Source: DAOTVX01 sp034436015
GTDB lineage: Bacteria; Chloroflexota; Anaerolineae; Anaerolineales; Villigracilaceae
NCBI GenBank assembly: GCA_034436015.1
Contig: DAOTWG010000035.1
Location: 1-64,000, forward strand
Direction: 5' to 3'
DNA length: 64,000 bases
Positions 17,594 through 26,616 of this stretch are shown piece by piece; positions within the stretch are counted from its first letter, which is position 1, and every line of letters starts with the position of its first letter. The notes under the pieces are model-generated. The model made no database searches and was not told where the DNA came from. It worked only from the letters and a program-made list of their open reading frames with translations. Position numbers and translations under genes: made by a program.

Positions 17594-18187
17594 ATGTACG
17601 GAAAAGGTATTGTCAAAGGGTTAGGAGTAACGCTCAAACGGTTTCTGGATACGTATCTGGACGACCTGCGCTGGTGGGGACGGCGCTATGGAACAGCCGA
17701 GGGCATTGCTCACCGCGCGAGTAAGGACGGCCGAGGCATCTTCACCGTACAATATCCTGAAGAAAAAGTACCTGTTCCCGAAGAGTTCCGCTTCCTGCCG
17801 TTTCTGGTCTATGACGAAACGGAAGAGGGCGAACGAGCGCTCCGTTGCACGGCTTGCGGGATTTGCTCCCGCGTATGCCCACCACAATGCATCTGGATCG
17901 TGCGCGCCGTTCACCCTGAGACCGGACGTCCTAAGCCAGAGCCTGTCGAGTTCGCCATAGACCCAGATATCTGCATGAACTGTGGTCTGTGCGCAGAATT
18001 CTGCCCGTTCGATGCCATCAAGATGGACCATGACTACGAACTGGCCTCCTACCGGCGAGGCGTGCTGACGCTAACCGACCTTGCGAAGCCGGCAACCTAC
18101 TACGAACACATCCGCCCAAGCAACGCTGCGCGCGAGAAGGCTGCGCGCGCAGGCCAACATACCACACGCCAAGAAGCGACCCCATGA
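17594..18187 (+). CDS. nuoI: NADH-quinone oxidoreductase subunit I (2x[4Fe-4S])
   Basis: The 197-residue ferredoxin-like protein carries two [4Fe-4S] motifs, CTACGICSRVC (plus a following PPQC) near residue 86 and CMNCGLCAEFCP near 128, as in NuoI (N6a/N6b). An AAGGAGAATT site precedes the ATG. The stop overlaps the next gene as ATGA. The subunits that would complete complex I (A, H, J-N and the E/F/G module) are not in the window. Confidence 0.93.
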   Translation: MYGKGIVKGLGVTLKRFLDTYLDDLRWWGRRYGTAEGIAHRASKDGRGIFTVQYPEEKVPVPEEFRFLPFLVYDETEEGERALRCTACGICSRVCPPQCIWIVRAVHPETGRPKPEPVEFAIDPDICMNCGLCAEFCPFDAIKMDHDYELASYRRGVLTLTDLAKPATYYEHIRPSNAAREKAARAGQHTTRQEATP

Positions 18188-18537
18188 TTTACTCGGAAGG
18201 CGCCAACCTTCTCTTTCCTCCCGCAGCCATTCCAAGCATAGGCGAGGCGCGTGGCGCGCTCTGGCAAGCATTAGTGGATAGCGTGTTAAAAACGCCTCCC
18301 GACTCGCTAGAACAGATTGCCCTCCTGTTGTTGCTCGCGCGACTGAACGGTTGCACAACCTGTAATGTCGATTCGTACCGCGCCTTGCAAGGGTGCTCTG
18401 CCTGCGCTCGTCAGGCACTGCGCCGGTTTCGCGGCAGCGATGAAGACCTACAAAAACTCTATCGTTCCGCCTTGCAAGAAGTAAAAGATTTCCTGAAGCA
18501 AAAAGAGATTTCCCGCAAAGGACAGGCCGTTGCCTGA
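18184..18537 (+). CDS. small protein with two CxxC motifs, AhpD-like central motif
   Basis: The 117-residue protein is coupled to nuoI by ATGA. Its centre reads LARLNGCTTCNVDSY and then GCSACARQALR; the first resembles the CxxC helix of AhpD/carboxymuconolactone-decarboxylase folds (NxCxxCxxxH), with Ser where AhpD has His. The C-terminal third is helical and charged. It could be a thiol-redox helper, a metal- or Fe-S-binding adaptor, or neither. Its place between nuoI and the Mrp ATPase favours a role in complex I maturation, which is inference. Confidence 0.7.
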   Translation: MIYSEGANLLFPPAAIPSIGEARGALWQALVDSVLKTPPDSLEQIALLLLLARLNGCTTCNVDSYRALQGCSACARQALRRFRGSDEDLQKLYRSALQEVKDFLKQKEISRKGQAVA

Positions 18538-18553
18538 GGAAAAGAGTTTGCAT

Positions 18554-19615
18554 ATGGACGAGAAAATCACAACCGAATCGGTCCTGGCCGCGCTCCGACG
18601 GGTCGAGGACCCGGAATTGCACAGAGATTTGGTCTCGCTGAACATGATTCGCGATCTCGAAGTTAACGGCGAGGCGGTGAGTTTTACCCTGATGTTAACG
18701 ACGCCGGCTTGCCCTCTCAAGGGCACCCTGGAAAAACAGGCGCGCGAAGCAGTCCTGGCAATCCCCGGCGTCAAGCGGGTCAATATCAAGGTGGATGCCA
18801 GCGTACCTTCCGATGGGCGACGGAGAGAATTGCTTAATTTGCCTATACGCAACGCCATCGCCGTTGCCTCCGGCAAAGGAGGCGTGGGGAAAAGCACCGT
18901 GAGCGTCAACATCGCCGTATCGCTGGCGCAAAGCGGCGCCCGGGTGGGGTTGCTGGATGCCGATATCTATGGTCCCAACATCCCGACGATGATGGGCGTC
19001 AACGCCGCCGGCGGCATTGTGGATAACAAACTCATTCCGGCAGAATCCTATGGGGTACGGTTGATGTCCATGGGCTTTCTGGTGCAACCCGGACAGCCTC
19101 TCATCTGGCGCGGCCCAATGTTGCATGCCGCCATCCAGCAGTTCCTGAGCGATGTCCAGTGGGGCGAGCTGGATTACTTAATCATAGACCTGCCGCCTGG
19201 CACAGGCGATGCGCCGCTCTCCCTGGCTCAATCTATCCCTCTCTCCGGCGTCGTCATCGTTACCCTGCCACAAGCTGTCTCCCTCGAAGATACTAGCCGG
19301 GGAGTCGCCATGTTCCAGACGCTAAAAACCCCTATCCTCGGCATCATCGAGAACATGCGCGGCGAGTTCTTCGGCGCTGGAGGAGGAGAAAAGCTCGCGC
19401 GTGCTGCCAACGCGCCTTTCCTCGGCGCTATCCCCATGGAGGCTGCCGTGCGGCAGAGCGGCGATAACGGGCAACCCATCGTCGTCGCACGCCCCGATTC
19501 CGATGCGGCGATTGCTTTCAAGGCGATTGCCAAACAGGTTGCCGCGCGCCTTAGCGTGGAAGCCTTACGTGCCCAGATAGAACATAAAACCTCATCCGAA
19601 GTAGCGCCGTCGTAG
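18554..19615 (+). CDS. mrp: Mrp/ApbC-type P-loop ATPase lacking the CxxC loop
   Basis: I use the ATG at 18554 (353 residues); a TTG at 18530 with its own AAAGGA site is an alternative. The N-terminal part (about 1-80) is a DUF59/MIP18 domain; then comes the deviant Walker A ASGKGGVGKSTV, DADIYGPNIPTMMG and DLPPGTGD. These proteins load or carry Fe-S clusters, and the Ind1/Mrp subgroup serves complex I, which fits the nuo operon. The loop that normally holds CPxC between IENM and the GGGEKLA motif is missing: the sequence runs IENMRGEFFGAGGGEKLA. Confidence 0.9.
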   Translation: MDEKITTESVLAALRRVEDPELHRDLVSLNMIRDLEVNGEAVSFTLMLTTPACPLKGTLEKQAREAVLAIPGVKRVNIKVDASVPSDGRRRELLNLPIRNAIAVASGKGGVGKSTVSVNIAVSLAQSGARVGLLDADIYGPNIPTMMGVNAAGGIVDNKLIPAESYGVRLMSMGFLVQPGQPLIWRGPMLHAAIQQFLSDVQWGELDYLIIDLPPGTGDAPLSLAQSIPLSGVVIVTLPQAVSLEDTSRGVAMFQTLKTPILGIIENMRGEFFGAGGGEKLARAANAPFLGAIPMEAAVRQSGDNGQPIVVARPDSDAAIAFKAIAKQVAARLSVEALRAQIEHKTSSEVAPS

Positions 19616-20242
19616 GCACGCCCGACCGTTGTCCTCCAGCCTAAGCATGCCCTCGCGCCCATCTATCCCGAATGCTCATTTCGCCCACTCCACTCATCTA
19701 CGCGAAAAGGCAGCGAAGTTCGCGGATGATTCATTGTGCCCATTCGGAACATCAAGCCCTACCGGAAATAGCATACTAGGCGCACTTGGACATTGTTATC
19801 CAGCCAAGGTCATGCAATCAAGATAGGCGATCAAGGCGCAAATGGTGTAAACAACAGGCAGTTTCCACAAGCAAATCTGCAAAGCCTGCGTGCCTATGGC
19901 AACATCCTGCCGCATTGCGCATTGTCTCTTTCCCAATGAGCGACGCCAGTGATCGTCCTTCGGAATCGCAGGGCTGACCCTAGAACGTGGCGCACATCAA
20001 CCCTCAGCCCATACACGCCGTTGCCAAGCACACCCCGCAGATCGGCATCCTACGGTCTTCCTCAAAACGATCTATCTATACCTTCTTACAGCCATCCTGT
20101 CGTCGGCGCTCCTGATAAAGTCTTCCCACAGCCATGGCAAGCCGGCAGCAGAATACGACCGCTCTGGGGTTATCGCCGCCGAAGCGATAATCCAACAGAA
20201 GGGCAATTGCAAAAAAAACCAAACTGACTTAAACTTGAGCAC
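19616..20242 (+). other. 627-bp stretch without a recognisable gene
   Basis: Short open frames exist on both strands, but none has a ribosome site, coding-like composition or a family I know. I looked for tRNA, tmRNA, SRP RNA and RNase P signatures and saw none. It could be decayed sequence or hold the promoter of the following kinase gene. Confidence 0.5.
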
Positions 20243-21487
20243 ATGAGCATTCCCGCCTCGTTGGCTAAGATTCAACCGGCCTGGAAGCAGCGCCTCACCA
20301 ATAGCTTAGCGCGTGGCGCCAGCGTGCGTGAGAACTTCGACGAGCAAATCGAACGCTTTTGCGAAAGGCTCACCCATGCCATAGAGACCGGCGATCCGGC
20401 GTGGCTGGACCCGGTAATCTACGACTGGGTCTCGGTATCTACAGCCAGCGACCTAAAAGAAGGACAAAAGAATATCACCGCTTTGTTGAATCAGATGTTT
20501 TTGCTGACGTACGAGGTGGCGCGCGAGAATCTGGCCTCGCGCGACTCTCTCGACTTGCTCGGCGCACTTATTCCCGTTTTTACCTACGCGCTGGAACGCG
20601 CCGCCCGTTACGAGAGCGATACGCGCGTCGCTTTCGTGACCAACGAACTGGCCGAGGCGCAAATCAAACTGGAACGTCTCGAACGCAGCAAATCGAACTT
20701 CATCGGAATCGCCGCTCACGAACTTAAGACCCCCTTAACCCTGATCGACGGCTACGTCGCCATGTTGCGCGACATGCTCGCCGAAAAGAACGAGCACGTC
20801 GAGATTCTTTTTCAGGGCATTGGCACCGGCATTCGCCGCCTGCGCACAATCGTCGAAGACATGATTGACGTCTCCTTGATTGACAACAATATGCTGTCGC
20901 TGCATTTCCAGCCGATGTGGCTGGGACAGTTGTTTACCCTCCTACAGAACGAGTTCGCCCCAATCGTTGCCAACCGGCGCCAAACCCTTGAAGTTCGTCA
21001 ATTCCCCGGCAGCGAAACGATGCTTTTCGGCGATCCCGAGCGACTCTATCAAGCCTTCCGCAACGTCGTCAACAACGCCATTAAATATACACCGGATGGA
21101 GGGCGCATCACGATAGATGGACGCCTATTGCCCGGGTTTGTCGAAACCACCATCTCCGATACCGGCATCGGCATTGCCCCCGAAGACCAAGAGACGATCT
21201 TCGAAAAGTTCAGCCAACTGGGCAAGGTTAGCCTGCACTCGAGCAGCAAGATCAACTTCAAGGGCGGCGGCCCAGGATTGGGTTTACCGATCGCGCGTGG
21301 AATCATTGAAGCCCACGGAGGTACTATTTGGGTCGAATCCGCGGGACATGATGAAGTGCGCTGCCCGGGTTCCACCTTCCACATCCTGCTGCCCGTTCGA
21401 ACCGAGTTGCCCGATTCGAAACTGGCAAAACTCTTTAGCATAGAGGCCCGACAGGAACAACAGCCCAATGCCCCAGAAACCTCCTGA
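20243..21487 (+). CDS. soluble sensor histidine kinase
   Basis: The 414-residue protein has no membrane segment. The N-terminal ~140 residues are all-helical and may be an RsbR-like or other helical sensor. A coil leads into HisKA with IAAHELKTPLTLIDGYV near 159 and an ATPase with NVVNNAIKYTPDGG, DTGIGIAPED and GGGPGLGLPIARG. No partner regulator is adjacent. The ATG is preceded only by a weak TTGAG. Its 3' end overlaps hflX by 20 bp. Confidence 0.88.
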   Translation: MSIPASLAKIQPAWKQRLTNSLARGASVRENFDEQIERFCERLTHAIETGDPAWLDPVIYDWVSVSTASDLKEGQKNITALLNQMFLLTYEVARENLASRDSLDLLGALIPVFTYALERAARYESDTRVAFVTNELAEAQIKLERLERSKSNFIGIAAHELKTPLTLIDGYVAMLRDMLAEKNEHVEILFQGIGTGIRRLRTIVEDMIDVSLIDNNMLSLHFQPMWLGQLFTLLQNEFAPIVANRRQTLEVRQFPGSETMLFGDPERLYQAFRNVVNNAIKYTPDGGRITIDGRLLPGFVETTISDTGIGIAPEDQETIFEKFSQLGKVSLHSSSKINFKGGGPGLGLPIARGIIEAHGGTIWVESAGHDEVRCPGSTFHILLPVRTELPDSKLAKLFSIEARQEQQPNAPETS

Positions 21488-22832
21488 ACCTACGCAGCCA
21501 CCGCGTGAACGCGCCTTGCTGGTAGGCGTCGAAATCTATGGCCGCGAGAATCTCCTTCCCTTAAACGACTCGCTGGCTGAGTTGGCGCGTTTGGCGGAGA
21601 CCGCCGGCCTGGACGTGGTCGGTGAACTCACCCAAAGACTCGATCGTCCTAACCCACAAACCCTGCTCGGCGCCGGCAAAGTGGAAGAACTCAAGGCTCT
21701 GGTCGAAGAAACGCTGGCGCAGGTGGTTATCTTCGATGAAGAACTCTCGCCTCGTCACCAGCGAGAACTGGAACGCGCGCTGGGCGAGAGGGTGCGCGTC
21801 CTCGATCGAACTGCCCTCATTCTGGATATTTTTGCCCAACACGCCCGCACTAACGAGGGGCAATTACAGGTAAAACTGGCGCAGTACGAGTACCGCCTGC
21901 CCCGTTTGACCGGACGCCGCCAACAATTGGCGCAACAAACCGGCGGCGGAGGCGGACGTAGCGGGGCGTTAGGCGTTGGCCTGCGCGGCCCCGGCGAGAC
22001 CCAACTGGAAATGGACCGCCGCGTCGTGCGTCGGCAAATTGCCCATCTCAAAGCCGAACTGGAAAAAGTACGCGCCCATCGTCTCCGCTACCGCGCCCAG
22101 CGACGTCGCGCCCGCCTCCCAACCATCGCGCTGGTCGGTTACACCAACGCCGGGAAATCCACGCTGCTCAATCGTCTGGCCAAGGCCGATGTGTACGTGG
22201 CCGACCAACTTTTTGCCACCCTCGATCCAACCACAAGGCGCGTTCTCCTGCCCGGCAACCACGTAGTTCTTTTCACGGACACGGTCGGATTCATCCAAAA
22301 ACTGCCTACCACGCTGGTCACTGCCTTCCGCGCTACGCTGGAGGAAATCGCCGAAGCCGAATTGCTGCTGCACGTGGTGGACATCGCTCATCCCAACGCC
22401 TTTGCCCAGGTGGAGGCCGTCCACGCCGCGCTGGAGGAAATTGGCGCCGGCCATATCCCCATGCTCATGGCTTTGAATAAAATAGACCTATTGCAGGATA
22501 CCGCTGTTCTGGAAAGCGCCTTAAAGCGGTTCCCCCAGGCGGTTGCGATCTCTGCGCATACCGGCGAAGGCCTCCCGAACATGCTGGAACGCATTGCACA
22601 CATCCTGTACGACACCCATACCCTCGTTCAGGTTTTTCTCCCCTACCAGCAAGGGCCTTTGATTTCTCTTTTCCATGAGGTTGGCCAGGTAGAACGTGCC
22701 GAACACACCCGCAGAGGGGTATTCCTTCGTGGACGCGTGCCCGGCCGTATCGTGGCCCATTACCAACCCTGGCGGGTTGAATCCCTACCCTCAGTTGCAC
22801 AGGAGGAAGAAGATGTACCAGTGGTTGAATAG
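21468..22832 (+). CDS. hflX: ribosome-associated GTPase HflX
   Basis: The 454-residue protein has the HflX N-terminal domain (NPQTLLGAGKVEEL near 61), the Gly-rich linker QQTGGGGGRSGALGVGLRGP, and a GTPase domain with G1 GYTNAGKST near 224, DTVGFI and NKIDLL. HflX splits stalled or hibernating 70S ribosomes. It overlaps the kinase gene by 20 bp and the next small gene by another 20 bp. Confidence 0.95.
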   Translation: MPQKPPEPTQPPRERALLVGVEIYGRENLLPLNDSLAELARLAETAGLDVVGELTQRLDRPNPQTLLGAGKVEELKALVEETLAQVVIFDEELSPRHQRELERALGERVRVLDRTALILDIFAQHARTNEGQLQVKLAQYEYRLPRLTGRRQQLAQQTGGGGGRSGALGVGLRGPGETQLEMDRRVVRRQIAHLKAELEKVRAHRLRYRAQRRRARLPTIALVGYTNAGKSTLLNRLAKADVYVADQLFATLDPTTRRVLLPGNHVVLFTDTVGFIQKLPTTLVTAFRATLEEIAEAELLLHVVDIAHPNAFAQVEAVHAALEEIGAGHIPMLMALNKIDLLQDTAVLESALKRFPQAVAISAHTGEGLPNMLERIAHILYDTHTLVQVFLPYQQGPLISLFHEVGQVERAEHTRRGVFLRGRVPGRIVAHYQPWRVESLPSVAQEEEDVPVVE

Positions 22833-23022
22833 AACGGTGGACCGTCTCTCCAATTATCTCGCCCAACGCAAGGGACTCTTGCCATCGATCGGTTTGCTCT
22901 TTATCCTGACGAACCTGTGCCTCCAATTTACCACAAGTGGCTGGGTGCAGGCCAGCAACCTTTTCTTACACATTGGCCTCATCATCACCATCCTGGGCCT
23001 AATGTTAGCCTGGGCATTATAG
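22813..23022 (+). CDS. 69-residue small membrane protein
   Basis: A strong AGGAGG site lies six bases before the ATG at 22813, inside the end of hflX. The peptide starts MYQWLNRTVDRLSNYLAQ (amphipathic) and has two hydrophobic stretches, LLPSIGLLFILTNL and LFLHIGLIITILGLMLAWAL. The longer frame from 22696 is an overlap artefact. I know no family. The spacing to purB (14 bp) makes it part of one transcript. Confidence 0.75.
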   Translation: MYQWLNRTVDRLSNYLAQRKGLLPSIGLLFILTNLCLQFTTSGWVQASNLFLHIGLIITILGLMLAWAL

Positions 23023-23036
23023 AAGGAGCTGGAAGC

Positions 23037-24449
23037 ATGACGGACTTCACCACCTACCAGTCCCCCTTCACTTGGCGTTACGGCTCTCCGGCCATGCGCC
23101 AGCTGTGGAGCGAGGCTCAGAAACGCCGCCTTTGGCGACAAATCTGGGTTGCGCTGGCAGAAACACAAGCCGAATTCGGCCTAGTAAGCCAGGAACAAGT
23201 CGAAGATTTGCGCGCCCACGTGGAAGACATCAACATTGGCCGCGCGCTGGAGATCGAGGCCGAGATTCAGCACGACCTGATGGCGGAAGTACGCGCCTTC
23301 TCCGAACAATGCCCCGTAGGAGGTGGGATTATCCATCTAGGCGCGACTTCCATGGATATTGAGGATAACGCCGACGCGCTTCGTATCCGTCATTCGTTGG
23401 ATTTGTTGCTCGCCTCGCTCGCCTTGCTCCTGCAAACGTTCCGCCGTCTCATCGAGGCCTGGGCCGAAACACCCCTGATGGGCTTCACGCACATCCAGCC
23501 GGCCGAGCCGTCCACGCTCGGCTATCGTCTTGCCTTCTACGCGCAAGACTTGTTGTACGACTACGAACGACTTTATCATCTGGCAAAGACGATCAAAGGG
23601 AAAGGCTTTAAAGGCGCAGTGGGCAGTGGCGCCTCCTACGCCGAATTGTTGGGCGCAGAGAACCTTGCCGCCTTCGAACAGAGACTTTCCGAAAAACTAA
23701 ACTTGCCCTTTTTCACCGTGACTTCGCAGGTTTACCCGCGTCGGCAAGAATATGAGGTATTGACCGCGCTCGCCAGCCTGGGACTTTCGCTCTACAAATT
23801 CGCCTTCGACCTGCGCTTGCTCCAATCTCCCCCCTTCGGCGAACTGGGAGAGCCGTTCGGCGCGCGACAGGTTGGCTCCTCGGCCATGCCATTCAAGCGC
23901 AATCCCATCCGCTCCGAGAAGATCAATTCGATAGCGCGCTACCTGGCCGCGCTGCCGCGCCTGGCCTGGGATAATGCTGCCCATTCGCTGCTGGAGCGCA
24001 CCCTGGATGATTCCGCCAACCGCCGCATCTTGCTGCCGGAAGCTTTCCTGGCGGCCGATGAACTACTCCGCACAGCCAACAGCATCGTCGGCAAATTGCG
24101 CGTGGACGAAGCCGCCATGGCTCGCAATCTCGCGATTTACGGTCCTTTTGCTGCCACCGAACGCGTGCTCATGACGTTGGTCAAGCGAGGCGCCGACCGT
24201 CAGGAAATGCACGAAAACATTCGCCTGCACGCGATGCGAGCCTGGGAAACCCTGCGCGCCGGCGGCGAGAATCCCTTGGTCGCCAACCTGTGTCAAGATG
24301 GCGCATTGACCGAATACCTGACAGAAACCGAAATTCGCGCTCTGATGGCCGCCAAAGCCCATGTCGGTGATGCGCCCGCGCGCGCCCGCGCCCTTGCCGG
24401 CCAGATTACACAAATCCTCTCTGCCTGTCCTCCTGCCGCAGCCTTATGA
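23037..24449 (+). CDS. purB: adenylosuccinate lyase
   Basis: The start is the ATG at 23037, preceded by GAAGGAGCTGG; the longer frame covers the small gene upstream. The 470-residue protein has TWRYGSPAMRQLWSE at its N-terminus, HLGATSMDIEDN (active-site His region), THIQPAEPSTLG (second catalytic His) and the superfamily signature GSSAMPFKRNPIRSEK. It catalyses two beta-eliminations in purine synthesis (SAICAR to AICAR and adenylosuccinate to AMP). Its stop overlaps the next gene as ATGA. Confidence 0.95.
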   Translation: MTDFTTYQSPFTWRYGSPAMRQLWSEAQKRRLWRQIWVALAETQAEFGLVSQEQVEDLRAHVEDINIGRALEIEAEIQHDLMAEVRAFSEQCPVGGGIIHLGATSMDIEDNADALRIRHSLDLLLASLALLLQTFRRLIEAWAETPLMGFTHIQPAEPSTLGYRLAFYAQDLLYDYERLYHLAKTIKGKGFKGAVGSGASYAELLGAENLAAFEQRLSEKLNLPFFTVTSQVYPRRQEYEVLTALASLGLSLYKFAFDLRLLQSPPFGELGEPFGARQVGSSAMPFKRNPIRSEKINSIARYLAALPRLAWDNAAHSLLERTLDDSANRRILLPEAFLAADELLRTANSIVGKLRVDEAAMARNLAIYGPFAATERVLMTLVKRGADRQEMHENIRLHAMRAWETLRAGGENPLVANLCQDGALTEYLTETEIRALMAAKAHVGDAPARARALAGQITQILSACPPAAAL

Positions 24450-25837
24450 CCACTCCCTACTGGGTCCAAGACGCTATCTTCTATCAAATCTTCCCCGATC
24501 GCTTCGCCAACGGCGACTCGAGAAACGATCCACCCCATGTCGCCCCATGGGGCAGCCCACCCCACACCTATAAGTTCCAAGGAGGCGACCTGCGCGGGAT
24601 TATCCAGCACTTCGACTATCTGCTCGACCTGGGCGTGAACGCCATCTACCTCAACCCGATCTTCCAGTCTACCTCTACTCACCGTTACAACATCAGCGAC
24701 TATTACAAAGTTGATCCCAAATTGGGCGGGACGCACGACTTCCTTGCTCTGCTCGAAATTGCCCACCGCAACAACGTCCATATCATCCTGGATGGGGTAT
24801 TTAACCACTGCGGACGAGGGTTCTTCGCCTTCCAGGATGTACTTGAAAATGGGGAATACTCGCCTTATCAGGACTGGTTCCATATTTATCGTTTTCCATT
24901 GGATGCCTACGGCGACGGCGCGGCACATAATTACGCTGGCTGGTGGGGTTTCAAAAGTCTGCCGAAGTTCAACATGCGCAACCCGGCTACGCGTCGCTAT
25001 ATTCTTGACGTAGCCCGTTATTGGATTGAATTAGGCGCCGATGGTTGGCGATTGGACGTGCCAAACGAGATTGACGATGACGAGTTCTGGGCTCAATTCC
25101 GCCACGAAATCAAAGCTGTCGCCGCCGATGCATACCTGGTCGGCGAAATCTGGACTGCCGACCCACGCTGGGCAAACGACCGTCACTTCGACGGCCTGAT
25201 GAACTATCCTATGCGCGAGGCGCTGTTGAGCTGCCTGACCGGTCAAAGTAACGCCGTCCAGTTCGCCGATCGGGTAGAAACCCTGCTCACAACGTACCCG
25301 CGCGAAAACGTCTATGCCATGTACCTGCCCCTTGGCAGCCATGACACAGAGCGACTAAAAACAGTCCTGGGAGGGAATATGGCCAAAATCAAACTGGCGT
25401 TCCTTTTCCAGATGGCTTACCCTGGCGCTCCTGCCATCTACTACGGCGATGAAATCGGTCTGGAAGGCGGGAAGGATCCCGACTGTCGCCGCGCTTTCCC
25501 CTGGAATGACCTGACCTGGAACGCCGAGTTGCGCCATTGGGTGAAGACGCTCATCGCGCTGCGCCGGCGTTTCCCTGCGATGCGTCGCGGCGATTACGAG
25601 CGCCTGCTGGCAGAGGAAAGCGGCCTCTACGTGTTCCGACGCAAACTCGGACGGGAAAACATCATTGTCGCGCTCAATCTCAGCCCACATACGAAGACGC
25701 TCGAACTGGACGCCGAAAAGGCCGGCTGGCACGAAGGGTATGAAGTCAGGAATCTCCTAGACCACCGAAAGCACGGCGTCTCCGATGGCTACCTCACCCT
25801 CGCCCTTTCGCCCTGGAGTGGAGCGTGGTTATCTTGA
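24446..25837 (+). CDS. GH13 alpha-amylase family enzyme (neopullulanase/cyclomaltodextrinase-like)
   Basis: The 463-residue protein has the GH13 motifs: DGVFNHCGRG (region I), GWRLDVPNE (region II, nucleophile Asp), VGEIW (region III, acid Glu) and LGSHDTERL (region IV, Asp). The N-terminal WVQDAIFYQIFPDRFANGD and the motif set resemble the GH13_20 group, but the usual N-terminal CBM34 domain is absent. No signal peptide is present, so it probably acts on imported maltodextrins. It is coupled to purB, an unexpected partner. Confidence 0.92.
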   Translation: MTTPYWVQDAIFYQIFPDRFANGDSRNDPPHVAPWGSPPHTYKFQGGDLRGIIQHFDYLLDLGVNAIYLNPIFQSTSTHRYNISDYYKVDPKLGGTHDFLALLEIAHRNNVHIILDGVFNHCGRGFFAFQDVLENGEYSPYQDWFHIYRFPLDAYGDGAAHNYAGWWGFKSLPKFNMRNPATRRYILDVARYWIELGADGWRLDVPNEIDDDEFWAQFRHEIKAVAADAYLVGEIWTADPRWANDRHFDGLMNYPMREALLSCLTGQSNAVQFADRVETLLTTYPRENVYAMYLPLGSHDTERLKTVLGGNMAKIKLAFLFQMAYPGAPAIYYGDEIGLEGGKDPDCRRAFPWNDLTWNAELRHWVKTLIALRRRFPAMRRGDYERLLAEESGLYVFRRKLGRENIIVALNLSPHTKTLELDAEKAGWHEGYEVRNLLDHRKHGVSDGYLTLALSPWSGAWLS

Positions 25838-25839
25838 CC

Positions 25840-26616
25840 TCACGCCTTTCTGCACTGCGCCTCCCCCTTCGGCGACTCTCCACCCCACACTTCTCGTACA
25901 AGCGATGGCAGCAGCTCTCCCGATTTCCCTTGCAGGAAATAGGTCGCGTAAGGAGTAAGCGAGGTCTCGCTGATATTAATCTCGACTACCAAGGCTCCGG
26001 CCAAACGGGCCACGTGTGGGAGCGAAGCCGCCGGCTCCACCACGCCGGAGGTGCCAACGGCGAAAAACGCCTGGCAGGACCGCGCGGCCTCCATTGCCCG
26101 GTTCAATTCGCGCGGCGGGAGCATTTCTCCAAACCAGACGACATCGGGCCGCAGTTTTGCACCGCATTTTGGACAAGGTGGCACTCCCTGCTCTGGCTGT
26201 TCCCATTCCTCCAAACGCTCGCTACACGCTGAGCAGCGGACGCGCGTGATATTGCCGTGCAGTTCAATCAGGTTCTTGCTCCCCGCGCGCTGATGCAACC
26301 CATCAATATTCTGTGTAATCAACGTGAACTCCGAAACACGCCGTTCCATTTCGACAAGGGCGTAGTGGCCGGGATTGGGTTGCACTTCGCCGGCCTTGAG
26401 GCGCCGCGTGGAATACCACTCCCAGACGAGTTGGGGATTGCGCTCAAACGCCTGCGGGGTAGCCAGGTCTTCCGGACGATACCGCGCCCACAGGCCCGAC
26501 CCGGCATCACGAAAGGTAGGAAGGCCGGATTCTTGGGAAACGCCCGCGCCGGTCAACACAGCAACGCGCTGGACCGAACGCAAAAAACGCACAAGATCGC
26601 TTGGAAACCTGCTCAT
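25840..26616 (-). CDS. cobB: NAD-dependent protein deacylase (sirtuin)
   Basis: The start is the ATG at 26616, which overlaps the proA stop as ATGA; this gives 258 residues. The motifs are GAGVSQESGLPTFRD (NAD pocket), TQNIDGLHQRAG, LHGNITRVRC (catalytic His) and a zinc site CSAC...CPKC. Sirtuins remove acyl groups from lysines, for example on acetyl-CoA synthetase. It is the last gene of the TPR-proA-cobB run and ends two bases from the convergent GH13 gene. Confidence 0.95.
   Translation of the reverse strand: MSRFPSDLVRFLRSVQRVAVLTGAGVSQESGLPTFRDAGSGLWARYRPEDLATPQAFERNPQLVWEWYSTRRLKAGEVQPNPGHYALVEMERRVSEFTLITQNIDGLHQRAGSKNLIELHGNITRVRCSACSERLEEWEQPEQGVPPCPKCGAKLRPDVVWFGEMLPPRELNRAMEAARSCQAFFAVGTSGVVEPAASLPHVARLAGALVVEINISETSLTPYATYFLQGKSGELLPSLVREVWGGESPKGEAQCRKA

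Noticed and set aside
15791..18187. Group 4 NiFe hydrogenase instead of complex I
   Set aside because: The large subunit lacks the two CxxC pairs that bind the NiFe centre and has NuoC fused at its N-terminus.
19616..20242. ncRNA gene in the long gap before the histidine kinase
   Set aside because: No tRNA, tmRNA, SRP, RNase P or 6S signature seen; no strong promoter or terminator pair.
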